Below, in pieces: positions 1-5,908 of a DNA stretch of 7,620 bases. This DNA is from Bacteroidota bacterium. Lineage in GTDB: Bacteria; Bacteroidota; Rhodothermia; Rhodothermales; UBA10348. How positions within the stretch are numbered: the stretch's first letter is position 1; every line of letters begins with the position of its first letter. The notes under the pieces were generated by a model, which was not told where the DNA came from, did not search any database, and worked only from the letters and a program-made list of their open reading frames with translations. The DNA lies in the NCBI GenBank assembly GCA_004356265.1, contig SMXK01000042.1, forward strand, positions 1 to 7,620, read 5' to 3'. Both the position numbers and the translations under genes were made by a program.

Positions 1-1137
1 TCCAGTACTGGCCGACGACGGCCCTTTGCCCCCGGCAATTAGAAAATCCAGGTAGCCGTCATTATTAAAATCACCCCATTCAGCGGATCCTCGGTATCGA
101 CCAAATGCGGGAGATTCCGGGAAACCGCCAAACATCCTTACACCGTCGGGGCTGAATGAACCCCCCAAATTCTCGTATACGGCCAAATCGCCTTCAAGCA
201 GGAACGGCGTAAGAATACCTCCGGAATACAGAATATCCAGATCTCCGTCCGCATCAAAATCACCCCAGTCCACAGCGGCACCCATCAGCGGTTTAAACTG
301 ATCAGCGGTAGCAGTGAAATTACCAGCACCGTCATTTCGGTAAAGCTTGGTTACAAAACGTTGAGGGGTTTCGACCCCTGTTATCAGGATATCCATATCT
401 GAATCCCCGTCGTAATCCCCGACAGCGATTTTGCCCTGCGCGAGATTTGCGAGATTATGTGTCACGTTGATCAGGAATCCCCCCTCATTAATATTATTCT
501 CCAGTATCCACGTCTGCGATACGTTATTACTGTCATACCCGCTCAGAATAATGTCCTGATCGCCATCATTATCTATATCCACGAGTATGATATCTCCGTC
601 CGTAAGCCCGTCATGTAGAGGCCCACGTACAAACCGTCTCATGTTTCCGGGAGGAGTCTGAAAATAAACCTGTAATTGCAGCTGCCCTCCTCTGGTCGTA
701 CCAGAACCTATAACATCAAGTCTGCCATCATTATTAAGGTCACCCCACGCTGCCGTCGAACGCCATAACGGATCCGTGAAGACGTCTGCAAATCCGAGTG
801 GTTGGTAGTCTATACCAAAAATCTGGATAGGCTCACCACCCGTTGGATCGGGTATAATCCTAACGGTCATACCCATATTAACGAACACCTCGAAACCCGG
901 TCTCGGATCGTCGAAGTCCGTGCTCGTTCCGGTGTATATCACATCGAATAAGCCATCGTTGTTAAAGTCGCCCCAGACCGCAGATCCATATTTAATCGGA
1001 CCCAGGTTCGTTAAGAATAGCTCTTCCCACAGCGGCGGGCCATCCTGCGCAACAGAAACTGCTGGAAGAATCGCGCTTGCGAGCGTACAGATCAGGATCA
1101 GAAAAAGAGTTCTCACGGGCACTAGCGGGCGGATCAT
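1..1137 (-). CDS. Secreted FG-GAP/VCBS repeat protein, C-terminally truncated by the window edge
   Basis: An open frame runs from an ATG at 1137 to the left edge without a stop (379 codons visible), so the 3' end is missing. The N-terminus is a signal peptide: MIRPLVPVR, a hydrophobic core, then SVAQ with likely cleavage near residue 30. Six Asp-rich calcium-loop motifs follow, at about residues 56-65 (GDFNNDGLFD), 132-141, 186-195, 240-249, 292-301 and 355-364. Spacing is 52-76 residues, as in FG-GAP/VCBS blades of integrin-like beta-propellers. Four of the six are preceded by Trp (WGDFNNDG, WGDLNNDG, WGDFDADG), a signature the upstream gene lacks. The ATG overlaps the upstream stop as ATGA, so translation is probably coupled and the two genes share an operon. 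A seventh blade and a sorting tail like that of its neighbour may lie beyond the edge; this is inference. Likely exported; ligand unknown. Confidence 0.9.
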   Translation of the reverse strand, partial: MIRPLVPVRTLFLILICTLASAILPAVSVAQDGPPLWEELFLTNLGPIKYGSAVWGDFNNDGLFDVIYTGTSTDFDDPRPGFEVFVNMGMTVRIIPDPTGGEPIQIFGIDYQPLGFADVFTDPLWRSTAAWGDLNNDGRLDVIGSGTTRGGQLQLQVYFQTPPGNMRRFVRGPLHDGLTDGDIILVDIDNDGDQDIILSGYDSNNVSQTWILENNINEGGFLINVTHNLANLAQGKIAVGDYDGDSDMDILITGVETPQRFVTKLYRNDGAGNFTATADQFKPLMGAAVDWGDFDADGDLDILYSGGILTPFLLEGDLAVYENLGGSFSPDGVRMFGGFPESPAFGRYRGSAEWGDFNNDGYLDFLIAGGKGPSSASTG

Positions 1138-3086
1138 TTAAGTAGGACAAGTTTCTGACTCATGGACGCGTCTCCGGCAAACATCCGAACGAAATACACA
1201 CCGGCACCTACCGGGGCACCTGTAGACGACGTTCCATCCCAGACAACACGATGGGTACCGCCCTGAACAAAAGTTTTTACGAGTGTGGTTACCCGTTTTC
1301 CAAGAAGATCATAAATGGATATTTCAATGGAAGTGCTGCCCGGAATATCGTATTCGATTATCGTCGACGTCCTCAGGGGGTTTGGATAGGCTGGTTTTAG
1401 CAGAATATCGGAAGGTAATGTACCGTCCGACTCTGTATCGGTAATCACTTTTCCACTGGTCAACACGCTGAACTGCCCTTCTGCAGCAAATTCGGATCCA
1501 ACGAACGAATTATCGATCGCCTGAACACTCCAATAGTACACACCCAGAGGGATGTCATAAATTGTCCACGACAAATTCTGTCCGGTATTGCCGGGGCCTC
1601 CCGTATACCGTTTTCCGGTTGAGGTATTAGCTCGAGAAGAAAATATGTCACTGAGGCCGGGTGCAGTCCCGATATAGACATTGTATGTGAGGGACACGGC
1701 GGCGGATTCTTCATCCTCCGCTGCTAACCATGCAAACGTCACGTCGTCGGTATCAACCGTCGTAGACAAGCCGGTCGGAGCAACGGGTGGGCGGTTAACA
1801 AGCCGGCTTATATTTCGAATGAGACGTGTGTACGGAATCCCGGCCAAGTTCAGCCCGGCGACGAGAATATCCAGATCATTGTCTCCATCGAAGTCGATCC
1901 ACTCAGCATTCGCGGTCGAAGCTCCAACGAGTCCAGTAGATTCTATAAACTGGCCATTGTCGTTCCTGTACATCCTCCCCGCGTGGCTACCGTTGAGAGA
2001 CGTGAGTCCCATTACAAACAAATCCAGATCGCCATCCAGGTCGTAGTCACCAAGTGTCAGGTCACCGTAAAAAACCCCATCGAACACGTCCGGCGCCTCA
2101 ACAAACGAGCCGCCATTATTTTTATACAGAACGGTTTTTCCGTGCATAATATCGGCGACCGCCAGTTCAGCCCCCGATAAAAACAGGTCCAGGTCCCCGT
2201 CGTTGTCGTAGTCAGCAAACTCCAGTGCCGCAAAAGCAAATCCCCGTAATTGCTGGCCTGAGTCGGTGAATTCACCGCGACCGTTGTTGTCGTACAGGAC
2301 AGTCGAAAAACTCCCGTCTATTCTCGTTCCGGTTACAATCAGATCCAGATCGGAATCATTATCGTAATCGCCGAATGCGGCATCTCCAAATCGCGCCAAC
2401 ATGGATGGGCCCATAATCTCCGAGAACCCTCCGGTACCATCATTCCTGTACAATCCAGCTACAGAAATACCACCGGAAGTCTCACCAGCCAGAAACAGAT
2501 CTTCGTCGCCGTCATTGTCGAAATCGGCCCATCGAATAATGCTGGCATGAACACCAGGTAAACCGGGATCAGAAACAACAAATCCGGTTCCGTTATTTAT
2601 ATATAATTCGGTTACTGAGGTATACGGAGGTTCTGTCGCCGTGGTGCCGGTGAGAAGAAAATCCAAGTCGCCATCGAGATCCACATCGGACCAGAACGCA
2701 TCTCCGAGATACGTTTTTGTTGCCAATTCGGAGATATCGAACCGCACCCAACTCTCTTGCGCACCGCCGGAAGATAAATTAATGGCGACCGCCGCTGACG
2801 GTCGAAACGGCATTGAGCTTTTGGAATTCCCGGTAAATAACACATCCATCTGGCCGTCGCCATTGATGTCCGCGACTGATATCGACCCATAGCTCAGATT
2901 TACAATGTCCGTTTGAACGGAGGACAAAATAAACGGCTGCGCAGCAACCCGAAATGTCGAACCGGCAATCAGAATAAACAGGAAAAACGCCAGCTTCCGG
3001 AAGAAAAAACGGTGTGAGGTCAGGACAATATTTGTCGGATTTAAGGAGTTCACTACCTGCTCAGCGCGGAATATCAGATCGGGCAC
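1134..3086 (-). CDS. Secreted FG-GAP/VCBS seven-repeat propeller protein with Fn3-like domain and T9SS type A sorting domain
   Basis: A complete 650-residue frame. A hydrophobic signal segment lies at about residues 28-49, ending VAAQ, so the mature chain starts near 50. Seven calcium-loop motifs occur at about 72-81 (ADINGDGQMD), 133-142, 187-196, 239-248, 291-300, 346-355 and 397-406. Their 51-61 residue period fits a seven-bladed beta-propeller. About 432-543 is fibronectin III-like (PPVAPTGL, then YNVYIGTAPGLSD and YYWSVQAID). About 560-650 matches a T9SS type A sorting/FlgD-Ig-like domain: YPNP, IEISIYDLLGKRV, GAGVYFVR and a terminal KLVLLK. The family role is export across the outer membrane by type IX secretion and attachment or release at the surface; the ligand is unknown. 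The start is uncertain: the frame opens at GTG 3086 with no clear ribosome binding site, and GTG at codon 12 (3053) would give a more normal signal peptide. An in-frame TGA lies 33 nt upstream of GTG 3086. Its stop overlaps the next gene's ATG. Confidence 0.93.
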   Translation of the reverse strand: MPDLIFRAEQVVNSLNPTNIVLTSHRFFFRKLAFFLFILIAGSTFRVAAQPFILSSVQTDIVNLSYGSISVADINGDGQMDVLFTGNSKSSMPFRPSAAVAINLSSGGAQESWVRFDISELATKTYLGDAFWSDVDLDGDLDFLLTGTTATEPPYTSVTELYINNGTGFVVSDPGLPGVHASIIRWADFDNDGDEDLFLAGETSGGISVAGLYRNDGTGGFSEIMGPSMLARFGDAAFGDYDNDSDLDLIVTGTRIDGSFSTVLYDNNGRGEFTDSGQQLRGFAFAALEFADYDNDGDLDLFLSGAELAVADIMHGKTVLYKNNGGSFVEAPDVFDGVFYGDLTLGDYDLDGDLDLFVMGLTSLNGSHAGRMYRNDNGQFIESTGLVGASTANAEWIDFDGDNDLDILVAGLNLAGIPYTRLIRNISRLVNRPPVAPTGLSTTVDTDDVTFAWLAAEDEESAAVSLTYNVYIGTAPGLSDIFSSRANTSTGKRYTGGPGNTGQNLSWTIYDIPLGVYYWSVQAIDNSFVGSEFAAEGQFSVLTSGKVITDTESDGTLPSDILLKPAYPNPLRTSTIIEYDIPGSTSIEISIYDLLGKRVTTLVKTFVQGGTHRVVWDGTSSTGAPVGAGVYFVRMFAGDASMSQKLVLLK

Positions 3087-3129
3087 GGATTTACAAAGAG
3101 AAGTGATTGTGTTTCACCAATTGAAGCAC

Positions 3130-3159
3130 TTAATATCCGCAAACGATCGCTGCGGTCAA
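3130..3159 (-). promoter_or_regulatory. Candidate promoter for the FG-GAP operon
   Basis: Read on the minus strand, TTGACC (3159-3154, five of six matches to TTGACA) is followed after 18 nt by TATTAA (3135-3130, four of six to TATAAT). Transcription would begin near 3123, about 35 nt before the GTG at 3086. This is a sigma70-style reading; Bacteroidota housekeeping promoters often follow a different consensus, so the call is tentative. Confidence 0.35.
3137..3155. promoter_or_regulatory. Operator-like dyad in the promoter spacer
   Basis: CCGCA (3137-3141) and TGCGG (3151-3155) form an inverted repeat with 9 nt between the arms, enclosing the palindrome CGATCG. It fills nearly the whole spacer of the candidate FG-GAP operon promoter. 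A repressor binding here would block RNA polymerase, but no regulator gene is in the window and the match could be chance. Confidence 0.25.
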
Positions 3160-3210
3160 AGGGCAAAAACAAGTACTGGCATTATTATATCTATGCTGTT
3201 CTCATTTCCA

Positions 3211-3242
3211 TTGAGGTGATACATATTATCTGGTTATCTTTA
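3211..3242 (+). promoter_or_regulatory. Candidate promoter for ppsR
   Basis: TTG at 3211-3213 and TATCTTTA at 3235-3242 are separated by 21 nt. This resembles the Bacteroidota -33/-7 pattern (TTG, then TAnnTTTG), with only the last base of the -7 box off. The -7 box ends 39 nt before the ATG at 3282. The same bases also read as a weak sigma70 promoter (TTGAGG, 18 nt, TATCTT). Confidence 0.35.
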
Positions 3243-3281
3243 CAACGAACGCGATCTGATTAGAACCTTTGATCAACAGGC

Positions 3282-4097
3282 ATGCATCACATTTTTGTAG
3301 TCTCAGACGGGACCGGTGGAACAGCTGATCAGCTTCTTCGCGCCGCTCTGGCTCAGTTTGTTGAGACTGAGGTAAATATTCAACGCCGGGGCGGGGTACT
3401 CATTGAAGAACAGGTAGTTGAGGTAGTTGAAGAGGCCGCTCGAGTGAAAGGATTTATCGTGCATACCATGGTATCAACGGATATGAGGTCTGCTTTATCT
3501 GATATAGGTCGGTTGCATGACGTTCAAACGATAGATCTGATGGGTCCGCTGTTGGCTCAATTAACGTTTCAACTCTCGGATGAACCATCTGAGAAGCCGG
3601 GGTTATTCAGAAAACTGAACAAGGAATACTTCAAAAGAATTGAAGCCATGGAGTTCGCTTTTCGACACGACGACGGTCAACGCTCGAATGAACTGGTGAA
3701 TGCTGACATTGTCTTGCTGGGCGTGTCGAGGACCTTCAAAACACCGCTTAGTATTTATCTCGCGTTTAAAGGCTGGCTTGTCGGTAACGTGCCTATAATT
3801 TCCGATATACTTCCGCCACCAGCGATATATGATCTGCCTTCAGGAAAAGTCTTTTGCCTGAGTACCGAAGCCAATCAACTTGCGATACTGCGTCGGGCAC
3901 GAGATACCTATCTGGGCGGTGCCACAGGCACTTACGCAGACGTGGACTATATCCGTAAGGAATTGACGTATGCGCGATCTATTTTCCGCAAACGGCGCGA
4001 TTGGCCCGTGATTGAGGTCACCAAAAAACCGATTGAGGAAATCGCTTCCGAAATATTGCTGCGAAAACGTCGGTTTGTATCGGCAGAGAAAGAGTAA
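3282..4097 (+). CDS. ppsR: Kinase/pyrophosphorylase regulating PEP synthase or pyruvate phosphate dikinase (DUF299 family)
   Basis: 271 residues, close to the usual size of about 270-280. The start MHHIFVVSDGTGGTA matches the family N-terminus (VSDGTG). Residues 147-154 form the diagnostic P-loop GVSRTFKT, followed by PLSIYLAFKGWLVGNVPII and by PSGKVFCLS near 186-194. Family members are cytoplasmic and bifunctional. They use ADP to phosphorylate a threonine on PEP synthase or pyruvate phosphate dikinase, which inactivates it, and use phosphate to remove that group with pyrophosphate release, which restores activity. This sets flux between pyruvate and PEP. Which enzyme is the target cannot be told from this sequence, and no ppsA or ppdK gene lies nearby, so the symbol marks the family rather than the substrate. 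Oddity: Phe152 sits just before the P-loop Lys, where I would expect Gly or Ser. The ATG at 3282 has only a weak AACAGG upstream. Transcribed divergently from the FG-GAP genes. Confidence 0.93.
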   Translation: MHHIFVVSDGTGGTADQLLRAALAQFVETEVNIQRRGGVLIEEQVVEVVEEAARVKGFIVHTMVSTDMRSALSDIGRLHDVQTIDLMGPLLAQLTFQLSDEPSEKPGLFRKLNKEYFKRIEAMEFAFRHDDGQRSNELVNADIVLLGVSRTFKTPLSIYLAFKGWLVGNVPIISDILPPPAIYDLPSGKVFCLSTEANQLAILRRARDTYLGGATGTYADVDYIRKELTYARSIFRKRRDWPVIEVTKKPIEEIASEILLRKRRFVSAEKE

Positions 4098-4165
4098 GGT
4101 TCGCGTTGTGGAAACTTTCTTTCTGGGAAGAAAACTTTGGACAGTTCCTCGAAACTCCGTATATA

Positions 4166-4218
4166 TACGTAGTGATGTTCGAGAAACTACGTACTTGTTT
4201 CGTGTGATGACGTAGTTT
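4166..4218 (+). repeat. Three-part inverted repeat able to form two alternative hairpins
   Basis: ACGTAGT occurs at 4167-4173 and 4210-4216, and its complement ACTACGT at 4186-4192. The middle copy can pair with the left copy (TACGTAGT 4166-4173 with ACTACGTA 4186-4193, 8 bp, 12-nt loop) or with the right copy (AAACTACGT 4184-4192 with ACGTAGTTT 4210-4218, 9 bp, 17-nt loop), but not with both. It ends 4 nt before the terminator stem. A regulatory role is inference. Confidence 0.55.
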
Positions 4219-4222
4219 TGAT

Positions 4223-4279
4223 ACCACCCATTGCGATTGACGGTTGATGTCAACGGCTTTCGCGAAGGGTGGTTTTTTT
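4223..4279 (+). terminator. Intrinsic terminator downstream of ppsR
   Basis: ACCACCC (4223-4229) pairs perfectly with GGGTGGT (4267-4273). The stem continues inward through TTGCG (4231-4235) with CGCGAA (4261-4266, one bulged G), and TTGAC (4237-4241) pairs with GTCAA (4249-4253) around a 7-nt loop. Seven T close it (4273-4279). There is no matching A-run on the left side, so it works for the plus strand only and should separate ppsR from the lipoprotein gene. Confidence 0.8.
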
Positions 4280-4415
4280 GTGACCTGTAATTCGATATTC
4301 ATCTCCGTATTATTGATAAAGGTCCGGTACTGATGCATCTTTTGGTACCAGAAGCCGTTCAGATCTGCGCTAAACTTTTAGGCGGTTCGATCTAGACGTG
4401 CGTCTCCGATACGTG

Positions 4416-4451
4416 TTGTCTGACAAGCTGCTGAAACCGTTGTTGTATAAT
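4416..4451 (+). promoter_or_regulatory. Candidate promoter and overlapping dyad for the lipoprotein/porin-like unit
   Basis: A perfect TATAAT lies at 4446-4451. CTGACA at 4420-4425 matches five of six -35 bases, but the 20-nt spacer is about 3 nt too long, so the -10 box is the stronger part. The -35 candidate is embedded in a perfect dyad, TTGTC-T-GACAA (4416-4426), which could be an operator. Transcription would start near 4458-4460, favouring ATG 4475 over GTG 4460 as the translation start. Confidence 0.4.
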
Positions 4452-4474
4452 TTAATATTGTGATTAAGACAATC

Positions 4475-5158
4475 ATGCATTTTCTCAAAAAGGGACGATT
4501 CCAGCTTTTTGCGCTGTTGCTCACGGCAAGCCTCGCAATGAGCGCATGTTACCCGTCTTCGGGCGGCCTATCTGTTGAAGACCTGGACGTCGTTGCTACT
4601 GTGTACGATCCTGAAGTGGATTTTTCGAACTATCGTACTTTTGCGATGCCGGATTCAGTTGTCCACCTTTTGCCGGATGATGCGGATCCCGACGACGATA
4701 ATATATCCCGTTCGTTTGACGAACTGATATTGCGCGAAGTCGCACAGGGCTTGACAGACTTGGGGTATGTACGTGTTCTGGAACCAGATCCCGATAATCC
4801 TCCGGACCTCTATGCCTTCGTCAGCATTTCGACGACTCAGTGGGCTGGGTATGTAGGTTATCCTTGGTGGGGTGGTTGGGGCTGGTACGGAGGTTATCCG
4901 CCAGGATGGGGACCCGGCTGGGGACCCGGATATCCATGGTACGGTGGTGGTGTTGTTTACTCTTATGAAACGGGTACACTTTTCGTAGATCTGGTTGATC
5001 CAGAGCGTCAGGACGCGCCGACCAGGGAAATTGGAACGACGTGGATCGGAGCATTGAATGGATTACTGGAAAATTCCAGCGCCGGTACGGCTACGCGCCT
5101 TAACACTGGAATCCGACAAATGTATGAGCAGTCAGCGTATCTCAAAGCTGGCAGCTAA
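4475..5158 (+). CDS. DUF4136-like lipoprotein with Gly/Trp/Tyr-rich insert
   Basis: 227 residues from ATG 4475. An in-frame GTG at 4460 would add five residues, but it coincides with the predicted transcript start. The N-terminus MHFLKKGRFQLF and hydrophobic core end in AMSAC, a lipobox with Cys25 as the likely lipidated residue. Next comes DVVATVYDPEVDFSNYRTFA (about 38-57), typical of DUF4136 envelope lipoproteins. A later segment (about 84-119) carries REVAQGLTDLGYVRV and PPDLYAFVSIS, and TGTLFVDLVDPE sits near 166-177. Residues 127-159 are almost entirely Gly, Trp, Tyr and Pro, with seven Trp, as often seen in this family. The function of DUF4136 is unknown; I assume membrane anchoring facing the periplasm or surface. 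Asp-rich at about 68-75. No Shine-Dalgarno is visible. It is followed after 33 bp by the beta-barrel gene with no terminator between, so both are probably co-transcribed. Confidence 0.85.
   Translation: MHFLKKGRFQLFALLLTASLAMSACYPSSGGLSVEDLDVVATVYDPEVDFSNYRTFAMPDSVVHLLPDDADPDDDNISRSFDELILREVAQGLTDLGYVRVLEPDPDNPPDLYAFVSISTTQWAGYVGYPWWGGWGWYGGYPPGWGPGWGPGYPWYGGGVVYSYETGTLFVDLVDPERQDAPTREIGTTWIGALNGLLENSSAGTATRLNTGIRQMYEQSAYLKAGS
4907..4929 (+). repeat. Short tandem repeat inside the lipoprotein gene
   Basis: TGGGGACCCGG occurs at 4907-4917 and again at 4919-4929, a 12-bp period that keeps the frame and encodes repeated Trp-Gly-Pro-Gly. Slippage here would add or remove four residues without a frameshift. 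Confidence 0.6.
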
Positions 5159-5191
5159 GACAGAACACAGCACACGATTTAAACCAGAATA

Positions 5192-5824
5192 ATGAAACGA
5201 TTTACACTACTTACTGCATTATTTGCAGTGTTCTTTCTAGGAACGGCTGTAGAAACCGCTGCGCAGAACGGACTTACTTCGCTGACTTACAATGTCAGCA
5301 GCGCAACCGGCGATATGGCGAAATTTGTTGATGACACCAGTTGGCTCGGCGTTCAGATCAAGGGATCCTATTTCAAAACTGAAAATATGGCGTTAACCTT
5401 CTCGTTCGGATGGCAGGTGTTCGACGAGAGTAACCATGACACGATTGCTCTTTCTTTTGACCAAGCCGACGGCGATGTCTCCGGATTTCAAACCAGATAC
5501 GTTAACGCATTTCCAGTTCTGGCTGGTGTACAGTATTTCCTTGGTGAATCAAGAGCACTGAGACCATACGTCGGACTGGAGGCCGGATTCAACTACATTA
5601 TCCAGCGCTTTGACATGGGCCTCTGGTCATTAAAAGAGCAGCGTTTTTTAGTTGCGGTCGCTCCTGAGATCGGCGTGATTGTACCGGCCGGGTTTAACAG
5701 TTACCTGGTGGTAGCTGGTCGATACGATCACGCGTTTAAAGCAGGTAGCTACGTAACGCAAGAGAAATTCGATTTCACCTACATGAGTTTAAAAGTTGGA
5801 ATCGCCTGGGAGCCTGGCTTTTAG
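5192..5824 (+). CDS. Small outer-membrane beta-barrel protein
   Basis: 210 residues. The signal peptide is MKRFTLLTALFAVFFLGTAVETAA, with cleavage before Gln25. The mature chain alternates polar and hydrophobic residues in strand-length blocks, for example LGVQIKGSYF, MALTFSFGWQVF, LRPYVGLEAGFNYI, FLVAVAPEIGVIV and SYLVVAGRYDHAF. It ends MSLKVGIAWEPGF; a terminal Phe is the usual signal for insertion by the BAM complex. The pattern fits the small 8-strand OmpW/OmpA-like or generic OMP_b-brl families, although I cannot assign one. The substrate is unknown, and it may be structural rather than a pore. ATG 5192 lies 33 bp after the lipoprotein stop, has no clear Shine-Dalgarno, and leaves an intact signal peptide. 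A terminator follows 24 bp after the stop. Pairing with the lipoprotein suggests a shared envelope role, but that is inference. Confidence 0.85.
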   Translation: MKRFTLLTALFAVFFLGTAVETAAQNGLTSLTYNVSSATGDMAKFVDDTSWLGVQIKGSYFKTENMALTFSFGWQVFDESNHDTIALSFDQADGDVSGFQTRYVNAFPVLAGVQYFLGESRALRPYVGLEAGFNYIIQRFDMGLWSLKEQRFLVAVAPEIGVIVPAGFNSYLVVAGRYDHAFKAGSYVTQEKFDFTYMSLKVGIAWEPGF

Positions 5825-5848
5825 TTAGCCAGCTCAGCATCTGAGTAC

Positions 5849-5889
5849 AAAAAACCGGGAGGCACAAATTAAGCGCCTCCCGGTTTTTT
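5849..5889. terminator. Bidirectional intrinsic terminator between convergent genes
   Basis: CCGGGAGGC (5855-5863) pairs with GCCTCCCGG (5875-5883). The flanking six A (5849-5854) and six T (5884-5889) extend this to a perfect 15-bp stem with an 11-nt loop. Each strand has a GC-rich stem followed by a T-run, so it can end both the plus-strand beta-barrel transcript (stop at 5824) and the minus-strand permease transcript (stop at 5909). Confidence 0.93.
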
Positions 5890-5908
5890 AATGTCCAATC
5901 GAGAATCG

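Larger units (their letters stand above)
4098..4459. other. Intergenic region, 362 bp, without a credible gene
   Basis: No frame here looks like a protein. From left to right it holds a 125-nt structured 3' UTR of ppsR, a terminator hairpin ending in seven T, and then a promoter-like stretch before the lipoprotein gene. Several short palindromes (GATGCATC at 4332-4339, TGGTACCA at 4343-4350, AGACG/CGTCT at 4394-4405) have no assignable role. I found no tRNA and no riboswitch that I recognise. Confidence 0.7.

Noticed and set aside
40..2700. Many similar short blocks resembling a repeat array (for example TCACCCCA preceded by ATTATTAA)
   Set aside because: Spacing is irregular (about 150-230 bp), copies are degenerate, and each encodes a calcium-loop of a propeller blade; protein repeats rather than a CRISPR or mobile element.
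920..2892. Plus-strand frames of 65-121 codons across the FG-GAP genes
   Set aside because: These are the complement of the repetitive Asp/Asn/Gly codons; they have no signal, domain or ribosome binding site and lie inside well-supported minus-strand genes.
4012..4215. Plus-strand frame of 67 codons overlapping the ppsR end
   Set aside because: Out of frame with ppsR over most of its length, Arg/Lys-rich, and it runs through the inverted-repeat region; no support as a gene.
3840..4338. Minus-strand frames of 137 and 106 codons antisense to the end of ppsR and its 3' UTR
   Set aside because: They overlap a clear ppsR frame and the terminator hairpin, have Arg/Ser/Thr-rich low-quality composition and no recognisable domain; shadows of the real gene.
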